From Chloroflexota bacterium (GTDB lineage: Bacteria > Chloroflexota > Limnocylindria > Limnocylindrales > CSP1-4), in the NCBI GenBank assembly GCA_021815005.1, contig JAKAHL010000013.1:1-16245 (forward strand): DNA of 16,245 nt. Reading direction: 5' to 3'. The position numbers and the translations under genes were made by a program. The notes under the pieces are model-generated. The model was not told where the DNA came from, ran no database searches, and saw nothing but the letters and a program-made list of their open reading frames with translations. Below are positions 15,825 through 16,245 of the stretch, piece by piece (within the stretch, counting starts at the first letter, position 1; the number at the start of each line of letters is the position of its first letter).

Positions 15825-16133
15825 CTACATCTTGATTTCGATGTCGACGCCCGCCGCCAGCGAGAGTCGCATCAGGGCGTCCACCGTCTTCGACGACGGG
15901 TCCAGGATGTCGATGAGCCGCTTGTGGGTGCGGATCTCGAACTGCTCCCGGGAGTCCTTGTCGATGAACGGTGAGCGCAGCACGGTGAACTTCTCGATCC
16001 GGGTCGGCAGCGGGACCGGGCCGACAACGTCAGCGCCAGTGCGCTGGGCCGTCTCGACGATCTGGGCTGCCGACTGATCCAGCAGCCGGTGGTCATAGGC
16101 CTTGAGGCGGATTCGGATCCGCTGCTTCGCCAT
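15825..16133 (-). CDS. rpsJ: Small-subunit ribosomal protein S10
   Basis: S10 lies in the 30S head and in some bacteria also works as the antitermination factor NusE. The 102-residue product has the standard core: [38 protein letters not shown] at about 38-56, and [14 protein letters not shown]. It starts at ATG 16133, only 10 bp after the tuf stop, so tuf and the S10 block form a single transcription unit here, with no space for a separate leader. Confidence 0.97.
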   Translation of the reverse strand: MAKQRIRIRLKAYDHRLLDQSAAQIVETAQRTGADVVGPVPLPTRIEKFTVLRSPFIDKDSREQFEIRTHKRLIDILDPSSKTVDALMRLSLAAGVDIEIKM

Positions 16134-16143
16134 CTCGGGATCC

Positions 16144-16245
<102 letters not shown>

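Overview
The window is one uninterrupted translation supercluster, read entirely from the minus strand (from high to low coordinates). It is GC-rich and almost every base is coding. All 34 protein genes I can support are co-directional: the 3' end of tuf (EF-Tu), then rpsJ-rplC-rplD-rplW-rplB-rpsS-rplV-rpsC-rplP-rpmC-rpsQ (S10 block), rplN-rplX-rplE-rpsN-rpsH-rplF-rplR-rpsE-rpmD-rplO-secY (spc block), adk-map-infA-rpmJ-rpsM-rpsK-rpsD-rpoA-rplQ (alpha block), then truA and the 5' end of rplM. tuf and rplM are cut by the window edges. I see no tRNA or rRNA gene, mobile element, CRISPR array or foreign-looking insert.

The organism is a high-GC bacterium. The four-cysteine forms of S4, S14 and L36, the form of the RNA polymerase alpha subunit and the tuf-rpsJ fusion fit a high-GC Chloroflexota lineage better than an actinobacterium, but this is a family-resemblance judgement, not a proven placement.

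Layout: from 16245 down to 4128 (tuf to map) no intergenic gap exceeds 19 bp, and many neighbours overlap through ATGA, GTGA or TGATG junctions or by 11-14 bp. The only real non-coding gap is 4030-4127, upstream of infA. It holds a plausible sigma-70-type promoter (TTGTCG, 17 bp, TATCCT) and, just after the expected start of transcription, a perfect 10-bp stem with a 4-nt loop. infA itself starts with TTG. Below it the genes are again tightly packed through to rplM.

Functionally the genes supply most ribosomal proteins of both subunits, the elongation factor that delivers aminoacyl-tRNA, the initiation factor IF1, the membrane channel SecY, methionine removal from new proteins (Map), adenylate balance (Adk), the alpha subunit of RNA polymerase and tRNA pseudouridylation (TruA). 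This is core housekeeping. I do not see a previously undescribed system. The points worth a second look are the infA promoter and hairpin, a long L24 with two insertions, an adenylate kinase lid missing one zinc-type cysteine, acidic tails on RpoA and S17, and Shine-Dalgarno sequences written into the last codons of upstream genes, including a shared 16-nt module at the ends of rplP and rpsE.
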